Below the pieces are notes generated by a model. It saw nothing but the letters and a program-made list of their open reading frames with translations, made no database searches and was not told where the DNA came from. Shown here in pieces: positions 35,339-44,709 of a stretch of 64,000 nt of DNA; the stretch's first letter is position 1; every line of letters begins with the position of its first letter. The translations under genes and the position numbers were made by a program. Origin of the DNA: Chitinophagales bacterium (GTDB lineage: Bacteria; Bacteroidota; Bacteroidia; Chitinophagales; Chitinophagaceae); NCBI GenBank assembly GCA_017303335.1, contig JAFLBK010000001.1:625001-689000 (forward strand), given 5' to 3'.

Positions 35339-36711
35339 CAGCTATGCCAGATACGTGCGGTGGATTTTTTATGAAAGATCTGGTAGTATTGAATGGGGGC
35401 GATGATGTAACCGAACACATTGGATGCGATCACGGAGATAAGCACCGCTTCCACACCCATATTGAACAGCTTGATCAGCAAAAGCGATAGTCCAACAAAG
35501 AAAACAGATGACACAATGGAAGAATAGAACTGGATCCGCAAGGTGCCGATGCCATTGATCACGTAAACAAAGATGCTCGCGAACATGGTGGTGGAAAAGA
35601 ACAGCAGGCAAAGCAGCGAAACGCTGAAACGCACCTGGCTGGCCACCGCTTCCCCTACCCAGATATTATACACCTTTCCCGAAATCAGCAGCATCAACAA
35701 GCCCCCCGCGAGGAAAGGGATGAGTATATACAGGTATTTCTTTACCGCGTTTTTGATCCAGGCATTGTCGCCGCTGTTGTATGCATCCGTTACGCTGCTC
35801 CAGAGCGGCCCCAGCAAAATGGTAAAGCCCATCAGCAGGATGGAGAAGTACCGGTACGCTACATTATAGTATGTAACCTGGTCGGGGCCGAAATAATGGG
35901 CGATCAGGAACAGGGATGTTTCGAACTGAACGATGGCCGCGATCTGCAGTACAAAGAATTTCAGCCCCAGCTTCATGATATCTTTCGCGTATTCCTTTCG
36001 CACAAACTTCCACGAAGGAATGTATTGCCGGAACGTGGTACGGAAGAACCAGATATTGGCCAGCACCAGTACCAGAACGGGAGCGATCCCGATCGACAAA
36101 CCCAGGTAAAGCAGGGAGCCTTCGGTTGTTTTGGTAAGAATGAAGATCAGGGCCAGTCCGAGCAGTTGACCCGCCAGGTCGAGCAGCGAAGCGATGGCCG
36201 GCTGCTGGTTGGCGGTGAGGATCGTATTGATGATCCGGAAGATGAACTGGAAACAGAAATAGGTGAACACCAGCATTGCCAGTTGCGAAACCTCCCGCTC
36301 GGCGCCGGCCGGGAGGCTCAGCAGGCGATGCCAGGTGATGAACTGGTTGATGAAAAGAAGGATCAGCCAGAGCGAAATAAAAATAAGGCCTACATAGTAA
36401 TAGGTGGTGCTGATGTACATCCGCACCGCGTCGTTGTCGCCCTTTGCCCTGGCCTCCGCAAATTTATTGCGAAGGCCGTGCGTGAACCCAATGTCGAAAA
36501 AGGAAATCCAGGCGATCATTGAGCTCAACGTCAGCCAGACCCCGTATTGGGAAGGGTTGATATAATGGATTGTCAGCGGGACGAGAACAAGGCCGGTAGC
36601 AATGCTCAGTACTTTAATAAGCAATGAGCCGATGATATTTTTTTTCGCCTGCAGGCTTCGTTGGTTGCCCTTGGTAAAAAAATCGATTGCATATTGCCAT
36701 AATGCTCCCAT
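35338..36711 (-). CDS. Wzx-type oligosaccharide flippase
   Basis: A polytopic MATE/MOP-superfamily protein of about 457 residues with 12-14 predicted membrane segments; the first region reads NIIGSLLIKVLSIATGLVLVPLTIHYINPSQYGVWLTLSS, typical of polysaccharide biosynthesis flippases. It should move the undecaprenyl-linked repeat unit to the periplasm. ATGs at 36732 and 36711 are both possible; 36711 (MGALWQY) is preferred because the longer form adds only seven residues without family character. Confidence 0.88.
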   Translation of the reverse strand: MGALWQYAIDFFTKGNQRSLQAKKNIIGSLLIKVLSIATGLVLVPLTIHYINPSQYGVWLTLSSMIAWISFFDIGFTHGLRNKFAEARAKGDNDAVRMYISTTYYYVGLIFISLWLILLFINQFITWHRLLSLPAGAEREVSQLAMLVFTYFCFQFIFRIINTILTANQQPAIASLLDLAGQLLGLALIFILTKTTEGSLLYLGLSIGIAPVLVLVLANIWFFRTTFRQYIPSWKFVRKEYAKDIMKLGLKFFVLQIAAIVQFETSLFLIAHYFGPDQVTYYNVAYRYFSILLMGFTILLGPLWSSVTDAYNSGDNAWIKNAVKKYLYILIPFLAGGLLMLLISGKVYNIWVGEAVASQVRFSVSLLCLLFFSTTMFASIFVYVINGIGTLRIQFYSSIVSSVFFVGLSLLLIKLFNMGVEAVLISVIASNVFGYIIAPIQYYQIFHKKSTARIWHS

Positions 36712-36814
36712 ATGTTTACCGATCAGTATCATTTCAAGCGTTTCTCCTCCCGTATCTACGGGTGGTCAGGTAAGAAAGTAAGCAGCTGGCAAGTTGAATG
36801 GTGCCGGCAGTTAG

Positions 36815-37909
36815 TTATATCATCACGCCCTGGTTCTGGGCGATGGTTCTCTTTACATTTTGTACGTCTCCTTCCACCATCTCTTTCACGAGCGATGCCA
36901 GGTCGTGCTTAGGCACCCAGCCCAGCTTCTGCTTCGCCTTGGTGGCGTCGCCGATCAGCAGGTCTACTTCCGTCGGACGGAAATATTCCGGATCCACCGC
37001 TACCACTTCCTTACCGATGGGTAATTGATAATCCGGATTGCTGCAGGATGCAACCGTGGCTTTCTCGTTCACGCCTTCGCCGGAGAATTCGAGCTCGATG
37101 CCCAGTTCACGGAAGGTCATGATCACGAAATCACGCACGCTGGTGGTAACGCCGGTAGCGATTACAAAATCTTCGGGCGTATCCTGCTGCAGGATGAGCC
37201 ACATCGCTTCCACATAGTCCTTGGCATGACCCCAGTCACGCAGTGCATTCATATTACCCAGGTACAGTTTATCCTGCAGGCCGTGTGCAATGGCAGCGGC
37301 GGCCATGGTGATCTTACGGGTTACGAAGGTTTCGCCGCGGCGTGGACTTTCGTGGTTGAACAGGATCCCGTTGCAGGCAAACATATTATACGCTTCGCGG
37401 TAGTTCACCACGATCCAGAAGCCATACATCTTTGCCACGGCATAGGGGCTTCTTGGATAGAACGGTGTTTTCTCGCTTTGCGGAACTTCCTGCACCAAAC
37501 CGTAAAGTTCGGAGGTGGAAGCCTGGTATATTTTGGTTTTTTTCTCCAGTCCGAGGATGCGGATCGCTTCCATTAGGCGGAGCGTACCGATGCCGTCGGC
37601 ATTGGCTGTATATTCCGGTGTATCAAAACTCACTTTCACATGGCTCATCGCCGCCAGGTTGTAGATCTCATCGGGCTGTGTTTCCTGCACGATACGGATG
37701 AGGTTGGTACTGTCCGTCATATCGCCATAATGCATGGTGAAACGAACGTGCTTTTCGTGCGGATCCTGGTAGAGGTGGTCTACCCGGTCGGTATTGATCA
37801 GCGAAGACCTTCTTTTGATACCATGAACACGGTAGCCTTTTTCGAGCAGTAACTCTGCCAGATAGGACCCGTCCTGACCGGTAATGCCGGTAATTAATGC
37901 TGTTTTCAT
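36815..37909 (-). CDS. gmd: GDP-mannose 4,6-dehydratase
   Basis: A 364-residue short-chain dehydrogenase that converts GDP-D-mannose to GDP-4-keto-6-deoxymannose. The NADP-binding [18 protein letters not shown] is at the N-terminus. Ser/Tyr/Lys catalytic region: STSELYG and [29 protein letters not shown] and a C-terminal [15 protein letters not shown] follow. All are diagnostic for Gmd. It acts before the fcl product encoded next upstream in the operon. No mannose-1-phosphate guanylyltransferase is in the window, so GDP-mannose must come from elsewhere. Confidence 0.96.
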   Translation of the reverse strand: MKTALITGITGQDGSYLAELLLEKGYRVHGIKRRSSLINTDRVDHLYQDPHEKHVRFTMHYGDMTDSTNLIRIVQETQPDEIYNLAAMSHVKVSFDTPEYTANADGIGTLRLMEAIRILGLEKKTKIYQASTSELYGLVQEVPQSEKTPFYPRSPYAVAKMYGFWIVVNYREAYNMFACNGILFNHESPRRGETFVTRKITMAAAAIAHGLQDKLYLGNMNALRDWGHAKDYVEAMWLILQQDTPEDFVIATGVTTSVRDFVIMTFRELGIELEFSGEGVNEKATVASCSNPDYQLPIGKEVVAVDPEYFRPTEVDLLIGDATKAKQKLGWVPKHDLASLVKEMVEGDVQNVKRTIAQNQGVMI

Positions 37910-37946
37910 AATCTAAAAATAAATGAAATAAAACGGAATGATATTC

Positions 37947-38894
37947 TTATTGGATGGTCTGCAGTTTCTGGGTTTTCGTCAAAAAATCCTGGTAAGCCAT
38001 ATTCATTCCTTCTCTAAGTGAGGTCTTATAACGCCAACCTAGGGCATTTATTTTAGATACGTCCAATAATTTGCGAGGTGTTCCGTCGGGCTTGCTGGTA
38101 TCAAAAACCAGGTTTCCGGCATACCCTGTCACTTCTTTAACCAGTTCGGCAAGCTCCCGGATACTGAGGTCTTCGCCGCAGCCGATATTCACGATCTCCT
38201 TTCCGCTGTATTCTTCCATGAGGAATAAACAGGCGTCGGCCAGGTCGTCGGCATAGAGGAATTCCCGTTTCGGCGTTCCCGAACCCCAGATCATCACTTC
38301 TTTCAGTCCGTTCATTTTCGCCTCGTGGAAGCGGCGGATGAGGGCCGGGAGCACGTGTGAGTTTTCGGGATGGTAGTTATCGTTGATGCCGTACAGGTTG
38401 GTGGGCATGACGCTGATGAAATCGTCTCCGTATTGATCGCGGTAGCTTTCACAGAGTTTGATCCCCGCGATCTTGGCGATGGCATAGGGCTCATTGGTAT
38501 ACTCGAGCGGCCCGGTGAGCAGGTATTCTTCCTTGATGGGCTGAGGAGCCATTTTCGGGTAGATACAGGAACTTCCGAGGAAGAGCAGTTTGGTAACCCC
38601 GTGTGCATGCGCCGAATGAACGATGTTGGACACGATCATCAGGTTATCATAAAGAAACTCGGCCCGGTAGGTATTGTTGGCAATAATACCACCAACTTTG
38701 GCGGCGGCCAGGAAAACATAGTGAGGCTTTTCTTCGCTGAAGAATTGGTCGACAGCTTCCTGGTTCCGGAGGTCAAGTTCTTTCGAGGTACGGTAAACAA
38801 GGTTTTCGAATCCCTGTTTCTGCAATGCCCTTACGATCGCCGAACCAACCATCCCGTTGTGCCCGGCCACGTAAATTTTATCTGTCTTTTTCAT
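37947..38894 (-). CDS. fcl: GDP-L-fucose synthase
   Basis: A 315-residue epimerase/reductase that turns GDP-4-keto-6-deoxymannose into GDP-L-fucose. Motifs: [17 protein letters not shown] (NADP loop), [38 protein letters not shown] (Tyr/Lys pair), [29 protein letters not shown]. Length and order are standard. It shares one base with the upxY stop and lies 37 bases before gmd. The polysaccharide therefore probably contains L-fucose. Confidence 0.96.
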   Translation of the reverse strand: MKKTDKIYVAGHNGMVGSAIVRALQKQGFENLVYRTSKELDLRNQEAVDQFFSEEKPHYVFLAAAKVGGIIANNTYRAEFLYDNLMIVSNIVHSAHAHGVTKLLFLGSSCIYPKMAPQPIKEEYLLTGPLEYTNEPYAIAKIAGIKLCESYRDQYGDDFISVMPTNLYGINDNYHPENSHVLPALIRRFHEAKMNGLKEVMIWGSGTPKREFLYADDLADACLFLMEEYSGKEIVNIGCGEDLSIRELAELVKEVTGYAGNLVFDTSKPDGTPRKLLDVSKINALGWRYKTSLREGMNMAYQDFLTKTQKLQTIQ

Positions 38895-39430
38895 TACGAA
38901 TGGGCGAATCTGAAGTTTTGTACAGCAGGGATCTCTCTTACAAAGATACTTTCTTCTTCCAGCTCGGCGGTAAGGTAATACCCGAGCGAAGGCAGTTTAA
39001 CCCGTACGGTTTTGTTTTTTACGGCGTAGAGTTTACCCTCGATGGAAATAGAAGATCCATTGAAATTATTCACCTCTTCTTCGTTGTTCACGGAAGTAGG
39101 CTCGATCCGGATGTTGCGGTAGTTTTCGGTGAATTCGCGGATGGCGTTGATTTCCGCTGTATCGATCACGGCCGGCTTCCCAAGCCAGTACAGCAGGTTG
39201 ATAACCCCATTTGTTTGTTTCATGATCTGTGTTTCTTCCTGCGAAGCCTGCACAAATACAATCGACCTGAACAGTGGTTCGAAAACGAATTTGTTTTTGC
39301 GGAATGTTTTAGTTTTCGTGTAAACCATCGGTACAAAGACCTCCAGTTTCTTTTTTGTCAACGAAGCTGCAACTTTCTTTTCTGCCTGCGGCTTAGTGTA
39401 AACAGCATACCAATTTTTCTGCATAACCAT
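38894..39430 (-). CDS. UpxY-type transcription antiterminator (NusG paralogue)
   Basis: The 178-residue protein has an NGN domain (about 1-105: [51 protein letters not shown]) and a C-terminal KOW-like domain (about 120-178). UpxY proteins of Bacteroides and RfaH of enterobacteria bind elongating RNA polymerase at the operon leader and suppress premature termination in long polysaccharide operons. Here it is the third gene of the block, directly before fcl, and is expected to act on the same operon. The start could be 39430 or 39424. Confidence 0.88.
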   Translation of the reverse strand: MVMQKNWYAVYTKPQAEKKVAASLTKKKLEVFVPMVYTKTKTFRKNKFVFEPLFRSIVFVQASQEETQIMKQTNGVINLLYWLGKPAVIDTAEINAIREFTENYRNIRIEPTSVNNEEEVNNFNGSSISIEGKLYAVKNKTVRVKLPSLGYYLTAELEEESIFVREIPAVQNFRFAHS

Positions 39431-39677
39431 TTTTTTTAGATTAGAAATGTGCAGTTAATCAGATAGTTGGAAAGGGTACAGTTAATCAGATAATTGGAAA
39501 GCTGTTAAACCGGATAGAGGAACAGGTAGTTTTTGAGGTAAGATATTTGGAACGCAGTATTAAAGAAAGATAGTGGATGCAATATACAAATTAAATACGG
39601 CTTCGCCAATCTCAATCACACATAAATTTGAGCCGGATTAAATTTTTTTTCTTTTTTCATGGTATTGGTTTTTGAGG
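39431..39677 (-). other. Leader region upstream of upxY (247 bp)
   Basis: AT-rich gap between the Wzc stop and the upxY start, with a tandem repeat near upxY (separate entry). A weak -7-like TTAATTTG lies at 39594-39587 on the - strand, with TTG 18 bases upstream; this is too far from consensus to call a promoter. A 14-codon frame at 39660-39616 (MKKEKKFNPAQIYV) exists but has no support. Confidence 0.5.
39452..39501 (-). repeat. Two direct 23-bp repeats, 27-bp period, before upxY
   Basis: CAGTTAATCAGATAGTTGGAAAG at 39452-39474 recurs at 39479-39501 with one change (given on the + strand). The copies lie 22 bases upstream of the upxY start codon in the transcribed leader. Possible protein- or polymerase-binding site; function unknown. 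Confidence 0.7.
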
Positions 39678-42044
39678 TCAGGCTGATTTTTTTTGTTTGC
39701 GGTTCCGGGAACCGTATCCGTATTCCTTTTTCCCGTACACATAATTGTATCCATACCCATAGGTGCCGGTTTTGAATACCCCCCGGGTTTTGAGCCCGTT
39801 GAAAACGATCGCCGGGTTCTTGATGGGGTTGATCTGGATATTCTCATCGATCCGGCGGATCAGCATCTTGGGCGTATAATTGTGGCGGATCACATACAGG
39901 GTGGCGTCGCAGAGCTTCGATAAAATGAAGGCGTCTGTTACCAGGGCCGAAGGCGAGGTATCGATCACCACCATATCGTAATTCGCCTCGAGGTAGCTGA
40001 TCAGTTTCTCCACCCGCCCGTTTGCCAGCAGTTCCGTTGGGTTCTCGGGCAGGTTTCCGGCCGAAATAAAGTACAGGTTCTCGTGGGCGGGCAGCTTGTT
40101 CACCACTTCGTAGGCGTCTTTTTCACCGGTAAGAAATTCGGTAGAGCCATATTCGTACTGAACATTCATGATCTTGGACAGGGTGGGCTGATTGAGGTCC
40201 ATATCCACCAAAACCACCTTTTTACCGGTAAGGGACAGACTAACAGCCAGGTTGGCGGCTATAAAACTTTTACCCTCCCCGGATATGCTGGAAGTAAGTA
40301 ATATCTTTTTGTGATCGGCATCGATACCCAGGAAAGACAGGGATATCCGCAATTTGCGGAATTCCTCGGCCACGAAGCTCCGGGTGCCCTTTTCGATCAC
40401 CAGCGGTGTGGGTGACTTTTCAAACGGGATCTCGCCGATGATGGGAATGGAAGTCATTTTTTCGATCTCATTCCTGAATTTGATCTTACCGGTAATGGTA
40501 TCCTTGAGGATCACCACACCCGCAAAAGCGCCAACGGCCGCCATCATGGCCATCAGGTAGATCATCATTTTTTTCGGGCTTACCGGGAATTTTCCGGCCA
40601 TGGCCTTGTCTACCACCCGGCTGTTGGAAATCACCGACGCCAGCGACATTTCAATCTCCTGCTGCTTTTGCAACAGGGCCTGGTACTGATTGCCCTTTGT
40701 CATATGCTCCCGGCTGATTTCGAGCAATTGCTTTTCTTTCTTCGGTACGGAGGAAAGGAGTGCATTGTATCCGCTGCTGGTAGCGCTCAAACTCTGCCTG
40801 GAAGCCTGGAGGCTTTGCTTTTGGTTGTTGATATTCGCGATGATGCTTGGGCGCAGGGTATTGATCTGGCCTTCGAGCGCTTTCAAACGCGGGTTATTCT
40901 CACCTACGGTCTTTTTCAGTTTTTCGTATTCGAGTTGTGTCGTTTGCAACTGGTTTAACAGGCCCGTAAGCGAAGGGTCGTTTATACCCAGCGTAGACGT
41001 ACCCATCATGTCGCCGGTCAATTGCTTATCCGACACAAATTTTTCCACCTGGTTGAGCATGGATAACTGCATGTTGATATCGCCCATTTTCTGATCGCTT
41101 TCCGCCACATTCTTCAGGTAGAAACCACCCTGGGTACCGATGTCCACCGCACCGCTGCTGGATTTATACTGCTGGATTTTCTTTTCGATCGAATCCAGTT
41201 CCACGGTAACGCCACGCAATTGTTCGGTTACAAAGGCCAGCGTATTGCGGGCCAGCGAGTTTTTTTCCGAGATCGAAACCTGGTCGTAGGTAATGATCAG
41301 TTGGTTGAGGATATCAACGGCCCGCTGCGGAATGGGATCCTTGTAACTCAGTTCAACGATCGCCGACTGCTTGTTCGGGGAAATTTTCAATCCCTTGGTA
41401 AGGCCTGCGGCCACATTCTGAGCCTCATCCAGCGAAAAGAAAAACTTCTTATCACCTGTATTGATTGCCGAGAAGTGGTGCTTATTCGGAGAGAACTTCA
41501 GTTTGCCGTATGGAGTACTCACGTACTGGTTGATCGGGAATTTTTCGTTGCCGTTGATCGTGACAGTCTGGCTGTTTTTATCGTAACTGAAGGGAACTTT
41601 TTCCACCCCGATGATCGAATCCGCATTCTGCGCTTCAATCATAATGGGCGACAAAAGGTAGGCGTCGCCGGCTTTTACCTTTCCCTCGATGGTATAGGAA
41701 GCATATAAACGCAGGGCTTTAACCACCTTTTCCATCAGCGCCCGCGATTGCAGCACTTCAATTTCATTCTCGATTGTCTTTTTGGAAGCGATCAGGTCGA
41801 GCGATTCCAGTATCCGGGAATCTTCACTGCCGGCCCCCCTTTTTTCATCTTTGATGATAATGGTAGCGGAGGCTTCATAAATAGGGGTAGCATAACGCAG
41901 GTAAAAATAGGCCCCGGCAAATGCCATCATTACAAACAAGACAAGGAGCGGCCAGTAGGGCAAATACTTGGCCATGAGCTGCTGGCCCATATTTGTCTCC
42001 TTTTCTTCCGTCAGTATCTGTTTTTCAATTTCCATGGTACGCAA
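39678..42044 (-). CDS. Wzc-type polysaccharide co-polymerase and tyrosine autokinase
   Basis: The 788-residue inner-membrane protein has a first membrane segment at about 32-50, a Wzz domain and long periplasmic coiled coils (about 240-480). A second membrane segment lies near 495-515. The cytosolic BY-kinase domain has Walker A SGEGKSFIAAN (about 588), Walker A' VLVDMDLNQP (about 613) and Walker B VVIDTSPSA (about 693). The tail (about 757-782) is a tyrosine cluster, GTYGYGYNYVYGKKEYGYG, the expected autophosphorylation site. It governs chain length and couples polymerisation to export through the Wza-like protein encoded 6 bases upstream. No cognate Wzb phosphatase gene is in the window. 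Confidence 0.94.
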   Translation of the reverse strand: MRTMEIEKQILTEEKETNMGQQLMAKYLPYWPLLVLFVMMAFAGAYFYLRYATPIYEASATIIIKDEKRGAGSEDSRILESLDLIASKKTIENEIEVLQSRALMEKVVKALRLYASYTIEGKVKAGDAYLLSPIMIEAQNADSIIGVEKVPFSYDKNSQTVTINGNEKFPINQYVSTPYGKLKFSPNKHHFSAINTGDKKFFFSLDEAQNVAAGLTKGLKISPNKQSAIVELSYKDPIPQRAVDILNQLIITYDQVSISEKNSLARNTLAFVTEQLRGVTVELDSIEKKIQQYKSSSGAVDIGTQGGFYLKNVAESDQKMGDINMQLSMLNQVEKFVSDKQLTGDMMGTSTLGINDPSLTGLLNQLQTTQLEYEKLKKTVGENNPRLKALEGQINTLRPSIIANINNQKQSLQASRQSLSATSSGYNALLSSVPKKEKQLLEISREHMTKGNQYQALLQKQQEIEMSLASVISNSRVVDKAMAGKFPVSPKKMMIYLMAMMAAVGAFAGVVILKDTITGKIKFRNEIEKMTSIPIIGEIPFEKSPTPLVIEKGTRSFVAEEFRKLRISLSFLGIDADHKKILLTSSISGEGKSFIAANLAVSLSLTGKKVVLVDMDLNQPTLSKIMNVQYEYGSTEFLTGEKDAYEVVNKLPAHENLYFISAGNLPENPTELLANGRVEKLISYLEANYDMVVIDTSPSALVTDAFILSKLCDATLYVIRHNYTPKMLIRRIDENIQINPIKNPAIVFNGLKTRGVFKTGTYGYGYNYVYGKKEYGYGSRNRKQKKSA

Positions 42045-42049
42045 TGCAT

Positions 42050-42793
42050 TTATTTAATTACCCGGTCCAGTACCAGTATCAATGTAGTGATACCGGTGAA
42101 TACGATTGGAATGATCGTTTGTGCACGGCTTGTTGTGGCAATCTTTGCCTTGCCGGGTTCCACATAGATCACATCGTTGGGCTTGAGGTAATAATATTCA
42201 GAGGTTAAGAAATCAGCCGAATTGATATTGAGATGGCGGGTAACCCGTTGTCCATCCTCTTCCCGGATAAGCAGGATGTTATCCCGTTTACCGTATATAG
42301 TTATATCGCCTGCCAGGCCCAGGGCTTTCACCAGCGATATCTTTTCGCTGGGCACATTGATCACACTGGGATTTGTGACCTCACCCAGCACCGTTACTTC
42401 AAAATTAAGCTGGCGGATCTCAACGATCGGGTTAAGCAATTCCTTCTTTTCGAGGATTATACTGGTGATTTTATCGGTCAGCTGTTTTTTGGTAAGTCCC
42501 GCTGCCATCACCGAACCGATTTTTGGCATCTGGATGTTTCCATCGTTATTCACCAGGTAACCTTTGGTGGTGTTATCGGTACGGTTGTACTTAACATCCT
42601 CTTCCGGACTCAGGCTTGAAACGACAATATTCAAAATATCATTCGGCTGGATCGGGGCTTCGATGGTAGTAAGCACTTTTCTCGCTTCGCCGTCCTTTGC
42701 ATCCTGGAAGTATACAATTTTTTTGGAGGAGGTGCAGGCTGAAACAATCAATAATGAACCCAGCAAAAAAGAGAGAAAATACCTTCCGGCCAT
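42050..42793 (-). CDS. Polysaccharide export outer-membrane lipoprotein (Wza family)
   Basis: The 247-residue lipoprotein has signal sequence and lipobox SACTSS with C20 as the acylated residue. The polysaccharide export (PES) domain (about 45-130, QPNDILNIVVSSLSPEE) and one SLBB domain (about 138-215, VTVLGEVTNPSVINVP) follow. A hydrophobic C-terminal segment (about 222-243) ends the chain, as expected for Bacteroidota Wza-like proteins. Shorter than E. coli Wza, which is normal for this phylum. It is the first gene of the block. Confidence 0.92.
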   Translation of the reverse strand: MAGRYFLSFLLGSLLIVSACTSSKKIVYFQDAKDGEARKVLTTIEAPIQPNDILNIVVSSLSPEEDVKYNRTDNTTKGYLVNNDGNIQMPKIGSVMAAGLTKKQLTDKITSIILEKKELLNPIVEIRQLNFEVTVLGEVTNPSVINVPSEKISLVKALGLAGDITIYGKRDNILLIREEDGQRVTRHLNINSADFLTSEYYYLKPNDVIYVEPGKAKIATTSRAQTIIPIVFTGITTLILVLDRVIK

Positions 42794-43142
42794 AATATCA
42801 AATTATAGGTTACTTAATTAAATAGTTGAATTTGGGGAGAGCCTTTGGATAGGATAAGGAGGTAAGGAGCGTTAAGCAGAAAGTTACTTGTGTTGTTTCG
42901 TTTAACTTATCCGGGGGTAAAAATACTATTAATAATATAATTTCCAAACTAAAGCACTGTTATTTGTAAATGCACTAAAGACAGTACAATATTTCAAAAT
43001 GGTATAATGTATCCAAATTCCCATTTAAGCCCCCCTTTTTGTTATATATCTGTTCCTAAAGTAAAAATTTGAGTGGTCCTCCCATCAAATCAGACCGACA
43101 AACCATTTTTTTTGTAATAAATCCAATTATTCTGAGAATGGC
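42794..43142. other. Divergent intergenic region, upstream of the polysaccharide operon
   Basis: AT-rich region of about 350 bp between the start of the Wza gene (-) and the sdpR promoter (+). No gene seen. The promoter of the long operon should lie here, but I found no TTTG/TAnnTTTG pair with the right spacing on the - strand; the nearest -7-like sequence is TTAGTTTG at 42952-42945, without a -33 partner. Confidence 0.5.
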
Positions 43143-43173
43143 TTGGTGGTGAAATTTTTTATTTAGATATTTG
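43143..43173 (+). promoter_or_regulatory. sdpR promoter, overlapped by its operator
   Basis: TTG at 43143-43145, then 20 bases, then GATATTTG at 43166-43173, one mismatch from the Bacteroidota -7 element. The -7 box lies inside the inverted repeat 43161-43180. A transcript would start near 43180, 15 bases before the GTG start codon. Confidence 0.55.
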
Positions 43174-43180
43174 TCTAAAT
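43161..43180. promoter_or_regulatory. Inverted repeat operator, likely SdpR/ArsR binding site
   Basis: ATTTAGA, 6-base spacer, TCTAAAT: a perfect 7-bp dyad. Dyads of this size over the promoter are typical of autorepressing ArsR/SmtB-family winged-helix dimers. It lies 15-34 bases upstream of the sdpR start. Confidence 0.65.
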
Positions 43181-43194
43181 ATTTAATTTACCCA

Positions 43195-43455
43195 GTGAAC
43201 ATCCTATTTAAGGCGCTTAATGACAAGACCCGCCGAGAAATATTAGAGCTTTTAAGAACGGGAGATATGACAGCCGGGGAAATTGCTGACAAATTTTCAA
43301 TAAGCAAGCCCAGCATATCCCATCATCTCGATCTGCTCCGGCAAGCGGGCCTGGTTCACTCAGTAAAAGAAGGTCAGTTTATTAACTATTCGCTCAATAC
43401 CACCGTAATGGATGAACTCATTAAGTGGTTTCTTGGGCTTAAAACAAAAGAATAA
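43195..43455 (+). CDS. sdpR: ArsR-family repressor, SdpR type
   Basis: An 86-residue winged-helix regulator. MNILFKALNDKTRREILELL opens the protein as in SdpR; GEIADKFSISKPSISHHLDLLRQAGLVHSVKEGQFINYSL contains the DNA-recognition helix and the beta wing. No Cys or His metal-site cluster is visible, which fits the SdpR rather than the metal-sensing branch. The GTG at 43195 is chosen: an upstream TTG at 43171 would put the operator inside the gene and add residues that do not fit the family. Paired with the SdpI-like gene 8 bases downstream. Confidence 0.85.
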   Translation: MNILFKALNDKTRREILELLRTGDMTAGEIADKFSISKPSISHHLDLLRQAGLVHSVKEGQFINYSLNTTVMDELIKWFLGLKTKE

Positions 43456-43463
43456 AATCTGCC

Positions 43464-44123
43464 ATGAAACAGTCAAAAACTACCGGGCTGATTCCCTTAC
43501 TCTTTCTCCTTATTCCCTGGCTTTACCTGGCCTTTATCTGGGGTGATTTACCCGACAGGATACCTACTCATTTCGGTATAACAGGCGCCCCCGACGCATT
43601 TGGCAACCGAAACGAAATAGTGATCGCTCCGGCGATAATGACCATTACAGGTATCCTGCTGTTCGTATTGTTGCGCAACATCCATAAGATTGACCCCAAA
43701 AAGAAATACACAGAAGCCACTGTTTCTGCGATGGCCAAAATTGCAACCGCAGTACTATTGTTGCTTTCAGCAGTTACCATCTTTATTCTTTACTGGACCA
43801 CACAAGGTAAAATAGCTGGTTTTACTGCGCTTTTTTGTCTACTGGGCTTGTTCTTCGCTTATTTAGGAAACCTCATGCACAGTGTAAAACCGAATTACTT
43901 TGTAGGCTTTCGCACCCCCTGGACCCTGGAGAATGAACAAAACTGGCGAAAAACACACCAGCTTGCCAGCAAGGTTTGGTTTACGGGAGGCATCCTCCTT
44001 ACGGTTCTTTCATTCCTGCTGCCGATCAAACTCTTGCTGGTTGTTTTCTTTGGCATTATGCTTATCATGACCCTTATACCACTTGTATATTCATACAGGA
44101 TGTACAGGAGTATGAGTAAATAA
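43464..44123 (+). CDS. sdpI: SdpI-family immunity-like membrane protein (DUF1648)
   Basis: The 219-residue membrane protein has six predicted segments. The N-terminal DUF1648 motif LPDRIPTHFGITGAPDAFGNRNE and the SdpI C-terminal region (NYFVGFRTPWTLENEQNWRKTHQLASKVWFTGG) are both clear. In Bacillus, SdpI protects against the SdpC toxin and sequesters the SdpR repressor at the membrane when toxin is bound, inducing sdpRI. The same two-gene arrangement is seen here; no sdpABC-like toxin genes are in the window. It may guard against a foreign bacteriocin or sense envelope stress. Confidence 0.88.
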   Translation: MKQSKTTGLIPLLFLLIPWLYLAFIWGDLPDRIPTHFGITGAPDAFGNRNEIVIAPAIMTITGILLFVLLRNIHKIDPKKKYTEATVSAMAKIATAVLLLLSAVTIFILYWTTQGKIAGFTALFCLLGLFFAYLGNLMHSVKPNYFVGFRTPWTLENEQNWRKTHQLASKVWFTGGILLTVLSFLLPIKLLLVVFFGIMLIMTLIPLVYSYRMYRSMSK

Positions 44124-44125
44124 TA

Positions 44126-44149
44126 AAAAGCCCCGGTTTGCACCGGGGC
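44126..44149 (-). terminator. Terminator of the PepSY-like gene, probably shared with sdpI
   Basis: GCCCCGGT, TTGC loop, ACCGGGGC: an 8-bp GC-rich stem. On the - strand it is followed by UUUUUAUUA, a proper tract; on the + strand the tract is missing. It lies between convergent genes 44123 (+) and 44174 (-). Confidence 0.8.
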
Positions 44150-44173
44150 CGCTTCACACTCAAAACCAACCTG

Positions 44174-44620
44174 CTATATTTTTTGCTTTGCTTCAACCTC
44201 CAGGTCGCCATTTGACAGGCATTTGAGCTGGATGACCTGTTTCTGATTTGAAACAGTTACATAGTACCGTGTCTGACCTTCCAGGTTTAACTCCAGTGCA
44301 GAAACCGACACTTGATATCCTGCATATTTCTCCGCGATTGAAAGTGTTACATTCAGTGGCATCTGGCTGGCTAAGATGGTACGGGATGTTCCCAACAACC
44401 TTCCGGTTTCGTCGTAGGCCGCTTCAAGCCGTGCACCACCGAGCTCAAAGGAGGCAAAATAAAACTCATCGGTCTTTTCCCAGCTTACCTTACTGGCTTT
44501 TGAAAAATCGCTCGTAAAAGCTTCTTTTACTTTTGGAGAAACCGTTTCAGGATTGTTGGCGAATGCGCTTGTTGCGATCAGCATGATAGCAGCTGTCAGC
44601 AATGTTTTGAACTTTTTCAT
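44174..44620 (-). CDS. Secreted PepSY-like protein
   Basis: The 148-residue protein has signal peptide 1-21 (MKKFKTLLTAAIMLIATSAFA). The mature part (VKEAFTSDFSKASKVSWEKTDEFYFASFELGG...) follows the pattern of small Bacteroidota PepSY-like periplasmic proteins: a helix, an F..A..V.W motif and a beta sheet. Function is unknown. It is a single gene with its own promoter and terminator. Confidence 0.7.
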   Translation of the reverse strand: MKKFKTLLTAAIMLIATSAFANNPETVSPKVKEAFTSDFSKASKVSWEKTDEFYFASFELGGARLEAAYDETGRLLGTSRTILASQMPLNVTLSIAEKYAGYQVSVSALELNLEGQTRYYVTVSNQKQVIQLKCLSNGDLEVEAKQKI

Positions 44621-44677
44621 AACTATACTTTTTTTGTTTTAAAAATCTGCCCATGGCCGGCAGTTGAAATTGACATG

Positions 44678-44709
44678 ACAAAAGTATGGTCAGGCACCTC
44701 CGCCTGAAA
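44678..44709 (-). promoter_or_regulatory. Candidate promoter of the PepSY-like gene
   Basis: On the - strand TTTC (44709-44706), 20 bases, then TACTTTTG (44685-44678), a full match to TAnnTTTG. The start codon at 44620 would leave about 50 bases of leader. Confidence 0.45.

Noticed and set aside
39616-39660. 14-codon frame in the upxY leader (possible leader peptide)
   Set aside because: Very short, Lys-rich because of an A tract, with no terminator/antiterminator pair around it to suggest attenuation.
42794-43142. Promoter of the 34 kb polysaccharide operon
   Set aside because: It should be here, but no -33/-7 pair with 19-21 bp spacing was found on the - strand; calling one would be guesswork.
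43171-43194. TTG start for SdpR
   Set aside because: It would place the operator and the -7 box inside the coding region; the GTG at 43195 matches SdpR proteins.
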